Assembly (NCBI RefSeq): GCF_002531575.1
Contig: NZ_NWTI01000007.1
Span: 1-64,000, forward strand
Length of the DNA: 64,000 nucleotides
Reading direction: 5' to 3'
Origin: Bradyrhizobium sp. Y36
GTDB taxonomy: Bacteria > Pseudomonadota > Alphaproteobacteria > Rhizobiales > Xanthobacteraceae
Made by a program: the position numbers and the translations under genes. Position 1 is the first letter of the stretch; every line of letters begins with the position of its first letter. This document shows, in pieces, positions 8,728 through 20,073 of this stretch. The notes below the pieces were generated by a model. That model saw only the letters and a program-made list of their open reading frames with translations. It had not been told where the DNA came from and did no database searches.

Positions 8728-9850
8728 TGCCGGCCCTGGTGTCGATGCGGGTGACGACCGACATGCCCGGCACGAGGCGGGCCAGCAGCGGCTGGCCTTC
8801 GTCGAGCTGGATCCGGACGGGAATGCGCTGCACCACCTTGGTGAAATTGCCGGTGGCGTTGTCGGGCGGCAGCAACGCGACCTGAGCGCCCGTCGCCGGC
8901 GCGATCCGCTCGACCTTGCCGCGCAGCGTCTCGCGCGGAAAACTGTCGACGGTGATCTCGACCGGCTGGCCCGGCGCCACGTGGGTGAGCTGGGTCTCCT
9001 TGTAGTTCGCGATCACGTAGACCTTCGGCAGCGGCACCACGTTGATGAGATTGGTGCCGATATTGACGTAGTCGCCGGGCTGCACCTGGCGCTCGCCGAC
9101 GACGCCATCGAACGGCGCCGTGATCTTCGTGTAACCCAGTTTGAGCTTGGCACCCGCCTGCGTTGCCTTGGCCGCCGCGACGTCGGCGGCGCGCTGCTTC
9201 CTGGTGCCTTGCAGGACCTCGAGCTGGTGCTGCTGGGCCGCGATCACGGCGCGGCTGGCGCGCACGTCGGCCTGCGCCTTGGCGTAGGCCGCCACGGCCT
9301 GCTCGAATCGCTGCCGCGTGCCGGATTCGGTCTGCGACAGCGATTGCTGGCGCTCCTGCTCCTGCCGCGCCTCGACCTCCAGCGCTTCGGCCGAGAGCCG
9401 CGCGGCCTGTGCCTGTGCGATCGTCGCATATTGCAGCTCGATCTGGTTGGCGAGATTGTCGAGTGCAGCCTGCGCGGCGGCGACGTTGGCTTCGGCTTGC
9501 GCGACTTGCGCCTCGTAATCGGCAGGATCGATCTGGATCAGGAGATCGCCTGCCTTGACGCGCTGGAAGTCGGTCACGGCGACGGTCAGCACCTCGCCCG
9601 CGACACGGCTCGATAGCCGCGTCAGCTCGGCGCGCACATAGGCGTCATTGGTGGTCTGGACCGTCGCGTTGCCGACCCATTCGTCGAAGCGCAGTGTCGC
9701 CAGCGCGACGAAGCCGAGCGCGACGATCACGGCGAATAGCGGGATCGCGAACCGGCTCCACAGCGAAGCGGCCGGCCGCTGTGTCGGCCTGGGCGGCGGA
9801 GCCGGGGTGGCGGCAGGCGGCGATGACGGAACTTGTTCCTGCTGGCTCAC
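8714..9850 (-). CDS. HlyD/EmrA-type membrane-fusion adaptor
   Basis: 378 aa periplasmic adaptor. It has a Pro-rich cytoplasmic N-terminus, one transmembrane segment near 33-52 (FAIPLFAVIVALGFVAL), a lipoyl/barrel-sandwich part, and a long Ala/Gln-rich coiled-coil hairpin (about 120-210). The beta-barrel region follows (GYTKITAPFDGVVGE). It is first in a two-gene operon with the MFS permease. The start codon at 9850 is GTG. It would link the inner-membrane permease to an outer-membrane factor such as TolC. Confidence 0.82.
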   Translation of the reverse strand: MSQQEQVPSSPPAATPAPPPRPTQRPAASLWSRFAIPLFAVIVALGFVALATLRFDEWVGNATVQTTNDAYVRAELTRLSSRVAGEVLTVAVTDFQRVKAGDLLIQIDPADYEAQVAQAEANVAAAQAALDNLANQIELQYATIAQAQAARLSAEALEVEARQEQERQQSLSQTESGTRQRFEQAVAAYAKAQADVRASRAVIAAQQHQLEVLQGTRKQRAADVAAAKATQAGAKLKLGYTKITAPFDGVVGERQVQPGDYVNIGTNLINVVPLPKVYVIANYKETQLTHVAPGQPVEITVDSFPRETLRGKVERIAPATGAQVALLPPDNATGNFTKVVQRIPVRIQLDEGQPLLARLVPGMSVVTRIDTRAGNGGK

Positions 9851-9918
9851 GAGAACACCCCAAACTGCTGCGCGGTCGGCGCGGGACGATCAAGCGCCCG
9901 CACCGACCCGGTCGTAGC

Positions 9919-10701
9919 TCAGACCGTCTTCTCCGGCCACCGGCAGAGATCGTTGATCAGGCATACCTCGCAGCGTGGCTTGCGCGCGAGGCAAGTATAG
10001 CGGCCGTGCAGGATCAGCCAATGATGGGCATGCAGCATGAACTCGGCCGGGATCACCTTTTCGAGGCCGAGCTCGACCTCGAGCGGCGTCTTGCCGGGCG
10101 CAAGCCCGGTGCGGTTGCCGACGCGGAAGACATGCGTGTCCACCGCCATCGTATGCTCGCCGAAAGCCATGTTGAGCACGACATTGGCGGTCTTGCGCCC
10201 TGCTCCCGGCAGCGACTCGATCTCGGCGCGGGTGCGCGGAACCTCGCCGCCGAACTCGCTGAGCACCTTGGCCGACAGCGCAATCACGTTCTTCGCCTTG
10301 GTGCGGTAGAGGCCGATGGTCTTGATGTAGTCGCGCAGACGCTCTTCGCCGAGGTCGAGCATCTTTTGCGGGGTGTCGGCGATCTCGAACAGGGCGCGTG
10401 TCGCCTTGTTGACGCCGGCATCGGTGGCCTGCGCCGACAGCACCACGGCGACCAGCAGCGTGAACGGATTGACGTGCTCGAGCTCGCCCTTCGGCTCCGG
10501 ATTGGCCTTGCGGAAACGGCTGAAGACCTCGTGAACCTCGGCTGGCGTCCAGGGCTTTTGGAAATTGGGCTTTGTCGCCTTGAGCGATCTTTTCGCCGGC
10601 GCCGGTTTTCGAGCAGGCTTGGGCTTCGCAACAGCCGGCTGTGCCTTGTTCTTCGGCACAGGCGCTTTGCGCGGAGCCGGCTTGCGGGTGATTTTCGCCA
10701 T
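9919..10701 (-). CDS. nth: Endonuclease III (HhH-GPD DNA glycosylase/AP lyase)
   Basis: 260 aa. Base-excision repair of oxidised pyrimidines. The helix-hairpin-helix ends in LPGAGRKTANVV with catalytic Lys170; the catalytic Asp188 is in AVDTHVFRV. The [4Fe-4S] cluster ligands Cys237, 244, 247 and 253 have the exact C-x6-C-x2-C-x5-C spacing. About 45 N-terminal residues are a Lys/Pro/Ala-rich extension not found in the E. coli enzyme, probably a DNA-contacting tail. The start at 10701 (AKITRKPAPRK) was chosen over a longer reading to 11112 that would run through the divergent gene. Confidence 0.92.
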   Translation of the reverse strand: MAKITRKPAPRKAPVPKNKAQPAVAKPKPARKPAPAKRSLKATKPNFQKPWTPAEVHEVFSRFRKANPEPKGELEHVNPFTLLVAVVLSAQATDAGVNKATRALFEIADTPQKMLDLGEERLRDYIKTIGLYRTKAKNVIALSAKVLSEFGGEVPRTRAEIESLPGAGRKTANVVLNMAFGEHTMAVDTHVFRVGNRTGLAPGKTPLEVELGLEKVIPAEFMLHAHHWLILHGRYTCLARKPRCEVCLINDLCRWPEKTV

Positions 10702-10723
10702 GATCGGGATATACTGAGGGACG

Positions 10724-11257
10724 ATGAGCCCAGGCAACGAAATTGAGCACGAGCATTTTGAAGATCTGCGCGAGCAGCAGATCTTCTCCGCGCGGCTGAC
10801 GCCGCATCGCTCGCTCAACCGCACCGGCTTCCTCGCGGTGATGCTGTTCCTGAGCGTCGTCAGCTTCGCCACCGGCCTCGTCTTCCTGATGAAGGGCGCC
10901 TGGCCGGTGCTCGGCTTCTTCGGCCTCGACGTGCTCGTGGTCTGGTGGGCCTTCAGGGCCAATTTCCGCACCGCACGGGCGCGCGAGGAAATCACGGTCA
11001 CGACGTCCGAGCTGCGGGTGCGGCGCGTCAGCCACCGCGGCCAGGTCGCCGAATGGACCTTCAACCCGCTCTGGGTCCGCCTCGACATGGAGGTCGACGA
11101 GGACTTCGGCATCGAGCATCTCTACCTGATCTCGCGTGGCCACCAGATCCGGATCGCGCGATTCCTCGGCCCAGAGGAAAAGGCAAGTTTTTACAAGGGC
11201 TTGGTTGAAGCGCTCAACGCCGCCAAGCGCGGCCCGACCTACAATCCGATCAGCTGA
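10724..11257 (+). CDS. DUF2244 family membrane protein
   Basis: 177 aa. Two adjacent transmembrane helices (about 36-58 and 62-78, with FLAVMLFLSVVSFATGLVF and WPVLGFFGLDVLVVWW) precede a C-terminal soluble domain of about 100 residues. This is the DUF2244 architecture, common in alphaproteobacteria and of unknown function. It is divergent from nth with only 22 bp between starts, so the two share a promoter region. Confidence 0.75.
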   Translation: MSPGNEIEHEHFEDLREQQIFSARLTPHRSLNRTGFLAVMLFLSVVSFATGLVFLMKGAWPVLGFFGLDVLVVWWAFRANFRTARAREEITVTTSELRVRRVSHRGQVAEWTFNPLWVRLDMEVDEDFGIEHLYLISRGHQIRIARFLGPEEKASFYKGLVEALNAAKRGPTYNPIS

Positions 11258-11313
11258 TCGCCGGGTCGGAAATCGGGTGGTTTCGTATCCGCCTGACGCC
11301 TACATTTCCTGGC

Positions 11314-12210
11314 ATGATGACACTCGCCATACATGACCAGCGCTTGACCAAGCCGGGTCCCCAGAACGCCGCGCTCCGTGACTATGATTCGGTGCGCCGG
11401 GCAATCGCTTTCATCTCGGAAAACTGGCGCGCGCAACCGACCATCGAGGCGATGGCGGATGCGGCCGGCGTCACGCCGGATGAGCTGCACCATCTGTTCC
11501 GCCGTTGGGCCTCGATCACGCCGAAGGCTTTCATGCAGGCGCTCACACTCGACCATGCCAAGGGCCTGCTCAGGGACTCCGCAAGCATCCTCGACGCGGC
11601 GCTCGACTCAGGTCTCTCGGGCCCAGGCCGGCTGCACGATCTCTTCGTCACGCATGAAGCAATGTCGCCGGGCGAATGGAAGAACGGCGGCGCCGGCCTC
11701 ACCTTGCGCTACGGCTTCCACCCCTCGCCGTTCGGCACCGCGATCGTGATCGCGACCGATCGTGGCCTGTCGGGGCTCGCCTTCGCCGACCATGGCGAGG
11801 AGAAGGTCGCGCTCGCCGACATGACGCGGCGCTGGCCGAACGCCACCTATGTCGAAGATCACGACGGCACCGCTCCGCTCGCCGCGCGCATCTTCGACAC
11901 CAGACTGTGGCGACCGGACCAGCCCCTGCGCGTGGTGATGATCGGCACCGATTTCGAGGTGCGGGTGTGGGAGACGCTTCTGAAGATTCCGATGGGGCGC
12001 GCGGTGTCGTATTCGGACATTGCCTGCAACATCAACAGCCCGAAGGCATCGCGCGCCGTGGGCGCTGCCGTCGGCAAGAACCCGGTCTCGTTCGTCGTGC
12101 CGTGCCATCGCGCCCTCGGCAAGAGCGGCACGCTCACCGGCTATCATTGGGGCATCACGCGCAAGCAGGCGATGCTGGGCTGGGAAGCCGGGCAGCTGGG
12201 GATCGAGTGA
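11314..12210 (+). CDS. Ada-like protein: AraC HTH plus O6-methylguanine-DNA methyltransferase
   Basis: 298 aa. Residues about 20-120 form an AraC-type helix-turn-helix domain (MADAAGVTPDELHHLFRRW). The C-terminal half is the alkyltransferase with VGKNPVSFVVPCHR, so Cys264 is the methyl-acceptor. The N-terminal Ada Cys4 zinc domain that senses phosphotriester damage is missing, so it can repair O6-alkylguanine but may not be switched on as classical Ada is. Tandem ATGs at 11314 and 11317 are both possible starts. It follows the DUF2244 gene by 56 bp. Confidence 0.82.
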   Translation: MMTLAIHDQRLTKPGPQNAALRDYDSVRRAIAFISENWRAQPTIEAMADAAGVTPDELHHLFRRWASITPKAFMQALTLDHAKGLLRDSASILDAALDSGLSGPGRLHDLFVTHEAMSPGEWKNGGAGLTLRYGFHPSPFGTAIVIATDRGLSGLAFADHGEEKVALADMTRRWPNATYVEDHDGTAPLAARIFDTRLWRPDQPLRVVMIGTDFEVRVWETLLKIPMGRAVSYSDIACNINSPKASRAVGAAVGKNPVSFVVPCHRALGKSGTLTGYHWGITRKQAMLGWEAGQLGIE

Positions 12211-12255
12211 GCTTTACGCGAAAGACGAAGAACCGAAACTAGCTCACCGTGTCGT

Positions 12256-12705
12256 TCAAGAAATTCCGTGATCTGCCAAGCGTTTCCTCGCGGCCTCTAC
12301 AACTTCCGGCGTGAATTCGCTTGAATACTTGATAACCAGTGCCTCCGCGGACAGCTCCTTGGCCATTCCAAACTCTACCAGCTTCAAGAAGCCCGTCGAA
12401 GGCGTCGGTTTCATTGCTAAGTCGGCCAACGTTTGCCTTACACCAACTCGGTTCAACTTCTGACGAGTCCTGCTCAGACGCTTTGTTGTACCACTCTCTT
12501 CCGACAAAGCCTCTTCCAGGGCGCGCATCACGACCGCAAATTCAGACTCCAGCGGATCATCGATATTGCGCCCTTCAATTCGGCAGAGTTGGCGGAAAGC
12601 CGCATGATAAACATCATCACGCTTTTGGCGCTTGGCGTTCGCCATCCAGTTGCGCAGCTTTTCTTTGTCCCATTCATTTGACAGATCAGGAAGCGGCGCG
12701 GCCAT
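12256..12705 (-). CDS. Hypothetical protein, not recognised
   Basis: 149 aa, soluble, no signal peptide or membrane segment, and rich in charged helix-forming residues. I recognise no family. The N-terminus reads LPDLSNEWDKEKLRNWM; the middle has LSRTRQKLNRVG and the C-terminal third TPEVVEAARKRLADHG. The base composition is visibly more AT-rich than gpmA or the Ada-like gene on either side, and codons such as TTG and TCA are commoner, suggesting a recent arrival. It ends 45 bp from the convergent Ada-like gene and starts 3 bp downstream of the gpmA stop, so it may be the last gene of that operon. Confidence 0.6.
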   Translation of the reverse strand: MAAPLPDLSNEWDKEKLRNWMANAKRQKRDDVYHAAFRQLCRIEGRNIDDPLESEFAVVMRALEEALSEESGTTKRLSRTRQKLNRVGVRQTLADLAMKPTPSTGFLKLVEFGMAKELSAEALVIKYSSEFTPEVVEAARKRLADHGIS

Positions 12706-12708
12706 TTC

Positions 12709-13332
12709 CTACCCCGCCAGATCCAGCTTCGACGCCACGGTCGAATCCGCATTGAGCCGGTAGATGATCGGCACGCCGGTCGCGAGCTCGCGCTTCAGGA
12801 TGCCTTCGGGCGACAGCTTTTCCAGCACCATGATCAGCGCGCGCAGCGAATTGCCGTGGGCGGCGACCAGCGTGCGCTTGCCGTTGAGCACGCCGGGCAG
12901 GATCTCCTGCACGTAATAGGGCAAAGCGCGCGCGAGCGTGTCCTTCAGGCTTTCGCCGCCGGGCGGCGGCACGTCGTAGGAGCGGCGCCAGATCAGCACC
13001 TGGTCCTCGCCCCATTTCTTGCGCGCATCGTCCTTGTTGAGGCCGGAGAGGTCACCATAGTCGCGCTCGTTCAGCGCGAGGTTCTTGGTGGTCGGCAGCC
13101 CCTTCTGGCCGAGCTCTCCGAGGATGAGATCGAGCGTGTGCTGCGCGCGCGTGAGCACCGAGGTGTAGGCGACGTCGAACACGAGGCCCTGCGCCTTCAA
13201 CTTGCGGCCGGCTTCCGTGGCTTCCTTGACGCCGAGCTCGGTGAGGTCGGGGTCCTTCCACCCCGTGAACAGGTTCTTCAGATTCCATTCGCTCTGGCCG
13301 TGGCGCACGAGCACGAGAAGACGTTCGCTCAT
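12709..13332 (-). CDS. gpmA: 2,3-bisphosphoglycerate-dependent phosphoglycerate mutase
   Basis: 207 aa glycolytic/gluconeogenic enzyme interconverting 3- and 2-phosphoglycerate. VRHGQSEWN carries the phospho-accepting His11. [24 protein letters not shown] and [11 protein letters not shown] are the expected family blocks. At 207 aa it is the short alphaproteobacterial form. A start at 13410 would add 26 unconserved residues overlapping dapB, so 13332 was taken. It is 19 bp downstream of dapB in the same direction. Confidence 0.93.
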   Translation of the reverse strand: MSERLLVLVRHGQSEWNLKNLFTGWKDPDLTELGVKEATEAGRKLKAQGLVFDVAYTSVLTRAQHTLDLILGELGQKGLPTTKNLALNERDYGDLSGLNKDDARKKWGEDQVLIWRRSYDVPPPGGESLKDTLARALPYYVQEILPGVLNGKRTLVAAHGNSLRALIMVLEKLSPEGILKRELATGVPIIYRLNADSTVASKLDLAG

Positions 13333-13351
13333 TGACTGCTTTCCGTTTCGT

Positions 13352-14167
13352 TCAGATGTCAGACAGGCCGAGCACGTCGGCCATGGAGTAGTGTCCCGGC
13401 TTCTTGCCATGCGCCCAGAGCGCCGCCTTCAGCGCGCCATGAGCGAACAGCATGCGGTCCTCGGCCTGATGCGACAGCGTCAGGCGCTCGAACGGGCCGA
13501 GGAAGGTCACGCTGTGGTCGCCGGCGACGGTGCCGCCGCGCAAGGAGGCGAAACCGATATTGCCCGGCCTGCGCGCGCCGGTGATGCCGTCGCGGCCCCG
13601 CTCGGAATGGTCGTCGAGGGTCACGCCGCGACCGCTGGCTGCGGCCTGGCCGAGCATCAGCGCGGTGCCCGAGGGCGCATCAACCTTCATGCGGTGATGG
13701 GTTTCGACGACCTCGATATCGAAGCTCTCGTCGAGCGCCTTGGCGACGCGCTTGACCACGGCGGCGAGCAGATTGACGCCGAGGCTCATATTGCCGGATT
13801 GCACCACGACCGCGCGGTCGGTAACGCTCTTGATCACGGCGTTGTCGGAGCCGGACAGGCCGGTGGTGCCGACCACATGGACGATGCCCCGCTCGGCGGC
13901 GATTGCGACATTGGCGATGGTCGCGGCCGGTACGGTAAAATCGAGGATGCCGTCGGCCTCCTTCGACATCGCCCAGAGATCGGCCGAGAGCTTGATGCCG
14001 TTGGCGGGAAGCCCTGCGAGCACCCCGGCATCCTTGCCAAGTAGCTCCGAGCCCGGTGCCTCCAGCGCGCCTGCCAGCACGGCGCCTTTGGTGTCGGCGA
14101 TCGCCCGCACCAGCGCACGGCCCATCCGGCCGCCGGCTCCTGCAACAATCAAGCGCATGTCGGACAT
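13352..14167 (-). CDS. dapB: 4-hydroxy-tetrahydrodipicolinate reductase
   Basis: 271 aa, second step of the lysine/diaminopimelate branch, NAD(P)H-dependent. The N-terminal [11 protein letters not shown] nucleotide-binding loop is followed by [18 protein letters not shown] and the catalytic block [16 protein letters not shown] with the acid/base His pair and Lys. Full length. ATGs at 14167 and 14158 are both possible. It heads a probable operon with gpmA. Confidence 0.94.
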   Translation of the reverse strand: MSDMRLIVAGAGGRMGRALVRAIADTKGAVLAGALEAPGSELLGKDAGVLAGLPANGIKLSADLWAMSKEADGILDFTVPAATIANVAIAAERGIVHVVGTTGLSGSDNAVIKSVTDRAVVVQSGNMSLGVNLLAAVVKRVAKALDESFDIEVVETHHRMKVDAPSGTALMLGQAAASGRGVTLDDHSERGRDGITGARRPGNIGFASLRGGTVAGDHSVTFLGPFERLTLSHQAEDRMLFAHGALKAALWAHGKKPGHYSMADVLGLSDI

Positions 14168-14238
14168 GGTGTGATCCTCTCAGGGGCGTTGTAGCGGGGG
14201 GAGGCAGTTCCGGCAACCGAGAGGGATCAAGCGCCACC

Positions 14239-14314
14239 GTCATTCCGGGGCGCCGAAGGCGAACCCGGAAGCTCGAGATTCCGGGTCTGGTCCTTTGGAC
14301 CATCCCGGAATGAC
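14239..14314. repeat. Inverted repeat with GTCATTCCGGG ends
   Basis: GTCATTCCGGG at 14239-14249 and its reverse complement CCCGGAATGAC at 14304-14314 bracket a smaller internal symmetry (ggtcctttggacc). It fills most of the gap between dapB and the DUF1330 gene. It looks like a member of a dispersed intergenic family rather than a terminator, because no T-run follows. Confidence 0.6.
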
Positions 14315-14322
14315 AACGCGCC

Positions 14323-14634
14323 TCAGCCGTCTGCCGGCTGCGGGCCGTCATAGCCCTCGATGATGATGAGGTCGGCGATCGAGTGCGGCTGGCGCACCTT
14401 GATGTTGGCCTGGTATTCCGGCGAGTTGTAGCAGGCGATCGCGGTCTCGTAGTCCGGGAATTCGATCACGACGTTGCGGGTGCGGCTGGCACCTTCGACG
14501 GTGGTGAACTTGCCGCCGCGGACGACGAAGCGGCCGCCCCATTTCTTGAAGATCGGACCGTTGGCAACGGCGTAGGGCTTGTAGCCCTCGTCGTTGCTTA
14601 CGTCGACGCGACCGATCCAGTAGCCCTTCGCCAT
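14323..14634 (-). CDS. DUF1330 family protein
   Basis: 103 aa single-domain protein, a ferredoxin-like dimeric alpha/beta fold. KGYWIGRVDVSN opens the domain, RFVVRGGKFTTVEG is the central strand-turn, and NVVIEFPDYETAIACYNSPEYQ is the conserved DUF1330 block. Function unknown; likely a small enzyme or ligand-binding dimer. The start at 14634 follows a ggagaag ribosome-binding site. The upstream extension to 14874 runs through a repeat and the 3' end of pyrF, so it was rejected. Confidence 0.85.
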   Translation of the reverse strand: MAKGYWIGRVDVSNDEGYKPYAVANGPIFKKWGGRFVVRGGKFTTVEGASRTRNVVIEFPDYETAIACYNSPEYQANIKVRQPHSIADLIIIEGYDGPQPADG

Positions 14635-14657
14635 TGTTCTTCTCCCTGCTTGTTGTT

Positions 14658-14761
14658 CTAGAGCCTCTTCCGTTCCGATGGAATCGGAACGGGGCTCTAG
14701 ACTCTGGTCTTGACGCGTTTCTTGACGCGAACCGGTACCCACTTCGCTCGAAAACGCTCTA
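14658..14761. repeat. Rhizobial-type dispersed repeat, overlapping the pyrF stop
   Basis: On the minus strand it reads agagcgttttcgagcgaag, then gtgggtaccggttcgcgtc and a cgcgtcaag segment, then a hairpin. The hairpin is CCGTTCCGAT at 14670-14679 with its complement at 14683-14692, flanked by CTAGAGCC/GGGCTCTAG. The unit resembles a repeat I recognise from many Rhizobiales intergenic regions. Its outer end supplies the last bases of the pyrF stop codon region (14759-14761). Confidence 0.65.
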
Positions 14762-15469
14762 GCCGAGCGCTTGCGCGATCTCGGCCTGGATTGCGTCGGC
14801 CGCGGCCTTCGGATCAGCGGCTTCAAGGATCGGCCGGCCGACGACGAGATAGTCGGCACCTGCGGCGATCGCACGCCCCGGTGTCATGATGCGCTTCTGG
14901 TCGCCGCTCGGTGCGCCCGCGGGACGGATGCCCGGCGTCACCAGGCTCATCTGATGGCCGACGATCTTGCGCAAGGCGCCCACTTCTTCCGGCGAGCAGA
15001 CGAGACCGTCGACGCCGAGCACCTGCGCCTGCTGCGCGCGCGCCTCGACCAGCTCGGAGACGCCGAGCCGATATCCGGCCGCGTGCAGATCGTCGTCATT
15101 GTAGGAGGTCAGCACGGTGACCGCGAGAATCTTCAAGCCCGATCCGCCGCGCCCCTCGACCGCGGCCTTCATGGTCTGCGGATAAGCGTGCACGGTGAGA
15201 AAGGTCGCGCCCAGCTTGGCGACGCTTTCGACACCGCGCGCGACGGTGTTGCCGATGTCGTGCATCTTGAGATCGGCGAACACCTTCTTGCCTCTGTCGG
15301 CAAGCTTGCCGATCAGCGGCAGGCCGCCGGCATAAGCGAGCTGATAGCCGATCTTGTAGAAGGTGACGCTGTCGCCGAGCCCAGCGATCATCGCCTCCGC
15401 AGCTTCAACGCTCGGCAGGTCGAGCGGCACGATCAGGCGATCCTTCGGGGCGATCTCGGCTGGCGTCAT
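14759..15469 (-). CDS. pyrF: Orotidine 5'-phosphate decarboxylase
   Basis: 236 aa, last step of UMP synthesis. The active-site block [13 protein letters not shown] holds the Asp-x-Lys-x-x-Asp catalytic array; LIVPLDLPS near the N-terminus and [11 protein letters not shown] near the C-terminus are the phosphate-binding strands. Normal length for the class. The flavin reductase gene upstream ends 6 bp before the start, so the two are probably cotranscribed. The stop codon overlaps a dispersed repeat. Confidence 0.95.
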   Translation of the reverse strand: MTPAEIAPKDRLIVPLDLPSVEAAEAMIAGLGDSVTFYKIGYQLAYAGGLPLIGKLADRGKKVFADLKMHDIGNTVARGVESVAKLGATFLTVHAYPQTMKAAVEGRGGSGLKILAVTVLTSYNDDDLHAAGYRLGVSELVEARAQQAQVLGVDGLVCSPEEVGALRKIVGHQMSLVTPGIRPAGAPSGDQKRIMTPGRAIAAGADYLVVGRPILEAADPKAAADAIQAEIAQALG

Positions 15470-15475
15470 GTCACC

Positions 15476-16054
15476 TCACATCATGCGTTGGGAAATGTCG
15501 ATCAACTGCGCGACCAGCTCCTTCAACGCGGCGATATCGCCCTCGTTCTTGAGCTTGTCCATATCGTCATAGGCCTGGTCGGCAAAGGCGAGCGTGAGCT
15601 GGCTCGCAATCACATTGGCGTGGCAGGAGGTCAGGATCAGCCTGAGCGCCTGCAGCGCACGGGCGGCACCTAACCGGCTCTGCGAGGCGCCAGCGAGCGC
15701 GAAGGCACGGTTGCGGAACACCTCGCCGCGCGCCTCGTGCGGATCCTGCACGCGGCTGACCCAGTCGATCGCGTTCTTGAGCAGCGGCGGCACCGAGGCG
15801 TTGTATTCGGGCGAGACGAACAGCACGCCGTGATGCGTGCCGATCATGCGCTTGAGATTGACGGCGTGCTTGGGGACGCCGGACTTGGCCTGGAGATCGC
15901 CGTCGTAGATCGGCAGCGGAAAATCGGCGAGCGAAATGCGGGTGACGTCGACGCCAGCCTGGGCGAATTCATAGGCGACCGCTGCCGCCAGCTTCGCATT
16001 GTGCGAGCCGGTGCGCAGCGAGCCGGGAATGACCAGGATTTTGGGTGCGGGCAT
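15476..16054 (-). CDS. NAD(P)H-dependent FMN reductase family protein
   Basis: 192 aa flavodoxin-like fold. GSLRTGSHNAKLA binds the FMN phosphate and VSPEYNASVPPLLKNAIDW is the conserved flavin-contacting block of the ChrR/azoreductase-type FMN reductases. Probably a cytoplasmic quinone, chromate or azo reductase protecting against oxidative stress; the natural acceptor cannot be told. It lies directly upstream of pyrF in the same orientation (6-bp gap). Confidence 0.82.
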   Translation of the reverse strand: MPAPKILVIPGSLRTGSHNAKLAAAVAYEFAQAGVDVTRISLADFPLPIYDGDLQAKSGVPKHAVNLKRMIGTHHGVLFVSPEYNASVPPLLKNAIDWVSRVQDPHEARGEVFRNRAFALAGASQSRLGAARALQALRLILTSCHANVIASQLTLAFADQAYDDMDKLKNEGDIAALKELVAQLIDISQRMM

Positions 16055-16111
16055 CCACGTCCAAGCGTTCGGCGAAACGAGCCCGCCGTGCAGAGGAGGA
16101 AGCCGGCGGAA

Positions 16112-16711
16112 TTAGTCCTTGCGATACACCCAGACGCGGGCCGGCGGAAGGTTCATCCAGATCCGTTCCGAGGCCTCTGTGGACACGCCGGGCAGCGATT
16201 TCGGGATCGGCGGCACCACCGCATAGGTGAACTGGACAAAGGGCGCGCCGGGCGCGAGCGCCGTGAAGGCATCGCGGATCAGCCGCAGCCGGGTCAGCAT
16301 CGGTTTCGTCACCAGCGGCAGGCCGGAGACGACCGCGCTCGCCGGCGCGCTCAGCACGTTCCAGAGCGTGTCACGCAGGCGATAGGCATCGCCCTGCACC
16401 ACCTTGGCCTGCGGATAGCGGTCGCGCAGCAAGGCGCAGAAGCCGGGATTGTATTCGACAAGGACGAGACGCTTCTGATCGACCCCGCGCTCGACCAGCG
16501 CGGAGGTGATGGCGCCGGTGCCGGGCCCGAGCTCGACCACCGGTGCGTCCGAATCGACATCGACGTAATGGGCCATGGTCCGCGCGAGCAGCTTGCCCGA
16601 CGGCATCACCGCGCCCATGTGCAGCGGCTTTTCGATCCACGATCTGAGAAAACGCACCTCGTCATCGAGACGAGGCTTCTTCAACGCACGCGCGGACGAT
16701 GGCAATGGCAT
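16112..16711 (-). CDS. pmtA: SAM-dependent phospholipid N-methyltransferase (PmtA-like)
   Basis: 199 aa class I methyltransferase. SAM motif I is VVELGPGTGAITSAL near residue 58, and VVQGDAYRL is the acidic post-motif loop. PmtA methylates phosphatidylethanolamine towards phosphatidylcholine, a lipid needed for symbiosis in rhizobia. Position immediately downstream of dnaJ matches what I recall for B. japonicum pmtA, which supports the name. A related fold (rRNA dimethyltransferase-like) cannot be fully excluded. It lies 88 bp after dnaJ with no clear terminator between. Confidence 0.75.
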   Translation of the reverse strand: MPLPSSARALKKPRLDDEVRFLRSWIEKPLHMGAVMPSGKLLARTMAHYVDVDSDAPVVELGPGTGAITSALVERGVDQKRLVLVEYNPGFCALLRDRYPQAKVVQGDAYRLRDTLWNVLSAPASAVVSGLPLVTKPMLTRLRLIRDAFTALAPGAPFVQFTYAVVPPIPKSLPGVSTEASERIWMNLPPARVWVYRKD

Positions 16712-16799
16712 GTCAGGACCGGACGGGACCGCGGGACCGCGGCGTGTCAGAAAATGGTCATAAAGACGTATAGGCCGAAGTCGATACGGTCAAGCCGAG

Positions 16800-17927
16800 T
16801 CAACTCGCCCGATTACCGAAGAAATCCTTGACCTTGGCGAAGAAGCCCTCGGATTCCGGCTGGGTGTTGCCGCTTGACAGCTTTTCGAACTCGGCCAGCA
16901 ATTCCTGCTGCTTCTTGGTGAGATTTTGCGGGGTCTCGACCACGACCTGGACGTACATGTCGCCCATCTGGCGCGACCGCAGCACCGGCATGCCTTTTGA
17001 TGCAATGCGGAATCGGCGGTTGGACTGGGTTCCGGGCGGCACCTTCACCTTGGCCTTGCCCTTTTCGATGGTCGGCACCTCGAATTCGCCGCCGAGGGCG
17101 GCCGTCACCATCGAGATCGGCACACGGCAATGCAGATCGGCGCCGTCGCGCTGGAAGAACTGGTGCTGGGCCAGCGACAGGAAGATGTAGAGGTCACCGG
17201 GCGGGCCGCCGCGGACCCCGGCCTCGCCCTCGCCGGCGAGCCTGATCCTGGTGCCGTCCTCGACGCCCTGGGGAATGTTGACGGACAGCGTGCGCTCGCG
17301 GGTGACGCGGCCCTGTCCCGCGCAGGACGGGCAGGCATCCTCGATCATCTGGCCGCGGCCCTGGCAGCCCGGACAGGTACGCTCCAGCGTGAAGAAGCCC
17401 TGCGACTGCCGCACGCGGCCAGCGCCGCCACAGGTCGAACAGGTCTTCGGCTTGGTGCCGGCCTTGGCGCCGATGCCCGAGCAGGCCTCGCAGGTAACCG
17501 AGACCGGAATCTCGATCTGCGCGGTCTTGCCGCCAAAAGCTTCCTCGAGCGTGATTTCCATGTTGTAGCGCAGGTCGGCACCGCGCTCGCGGCCGCCGCG
17601 GCCACGCTGCCCGGCCATGCCGAACAGGTCTTCGAAAATGTCGGAGAAGGAGGACGCGAAGCCCGCGCCGAAGCCGGCACCGCCGCCACCCTGCTCGAAA
17701 GCGGCATGGCCATAGCGGTCATAGGCGGCGCGCTTGTCCTTGTCCTTGAGGACCTCGTAGGCCTCGTTGATTTCCTTGAACTTGACTTCGCTGGTGTCGT
17801 CCCCGGGATTGCGGTCGGGGTGAAACTTCATCGCAAGCTTGCGGAACGACGATTTCAGCTTGCCTTCGTCGGCATCGCGTTCGACTTCGAGGGTCTCGTA
17901 GTAGCAGCGCTTGGTGGACGTGGACAT
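16800..17927 (-). CDS. dnaJ: Chaperone DnaJ (Hsp40)
   Basis: 375 aa cochaperone stimulating DnaK ATPase. The J domain has the HPD triplet in [10 protein letters not shown], then a Gly/Phe-rich linker (about 75-105). The zinc-binding domain has four Cys repeats: [24 protein letters not shown] and CPSCAGQG. A complete type I DnaJ. It is 244 bp downstream of dnaK in the same direction. Confidence 0.97.
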   Translation of the reverse strand: MSTSTKRCYYETLEVERDADEGKLKSSFRKLAMKFHPDRNPGDDTSEVKFKEINEAYEVLKDKDKRAAYDRYGHAAFEQGGGGAGFGAGFASSFSDIFEDLFGMAGQRGRGGRERGADLRYNMEITLEEAFGGKTAQIEIPVSVTCEACSGIGAKAGTKPKTCSTCGGAGRVRQSQGFFTLERTCPGCQGRGQMIEDACPSCAGQGRVTRERTLSVNIPQGVEDGTRIRLAGEGEAGVRGGPPGDLYIFLSLAQHQFFQRDGADLHCRVPISMVTAALGGEFEVPTIEKGKAKVKVPPGTQSNRRFRIASKGMPVLRSRQMGDMYVQVVVETPQNLTKKQQELLAEFEKLSSGNTQPESEGFFAKVKDFFGNRAS

Positions 17928-18100
17928 GTTGAGCTCGGTCTATCCAATCGCGATTCAAGTCGGAGTGAAACGACGTCGCCACGCGACGATATCAGCAGCC
18001 TTCCGCCTCGCGGCGGAGGACGGCATGGCGGCGTTCAGCATAACGGCTGGAAATTGATCGATCGTAACGGGCGCCTGTCCCGCTCGTCCCGACACGTCGG

Positions 18101-18118
18101 CCTCCCCCGAAGGGGAGG
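18101..18118. terminator. GC-rich hairpin between dnaK and dnaJ
   Basis: CCTCCCC and GGGGAGG face each other around a 3-4 nt loop in the 244-bp dnaK-dnaJ gap, with an outer ggcc/ggcc extension. No T-run follows, so it is more likely an attenuating or mRNA-stabilising stem that lets dnaK exceed dnaJ than a full terminator. The rest of the gap shows no gene. Confidence 0.4.
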
Positions 18119-18171
18119 AGGCCGGTCGCGCGTGTGGGGTCCAAGCCGTCCGCATGTCACCCTCTCGGGGC

Positions 18172-20073
<1,902 letters not shown>

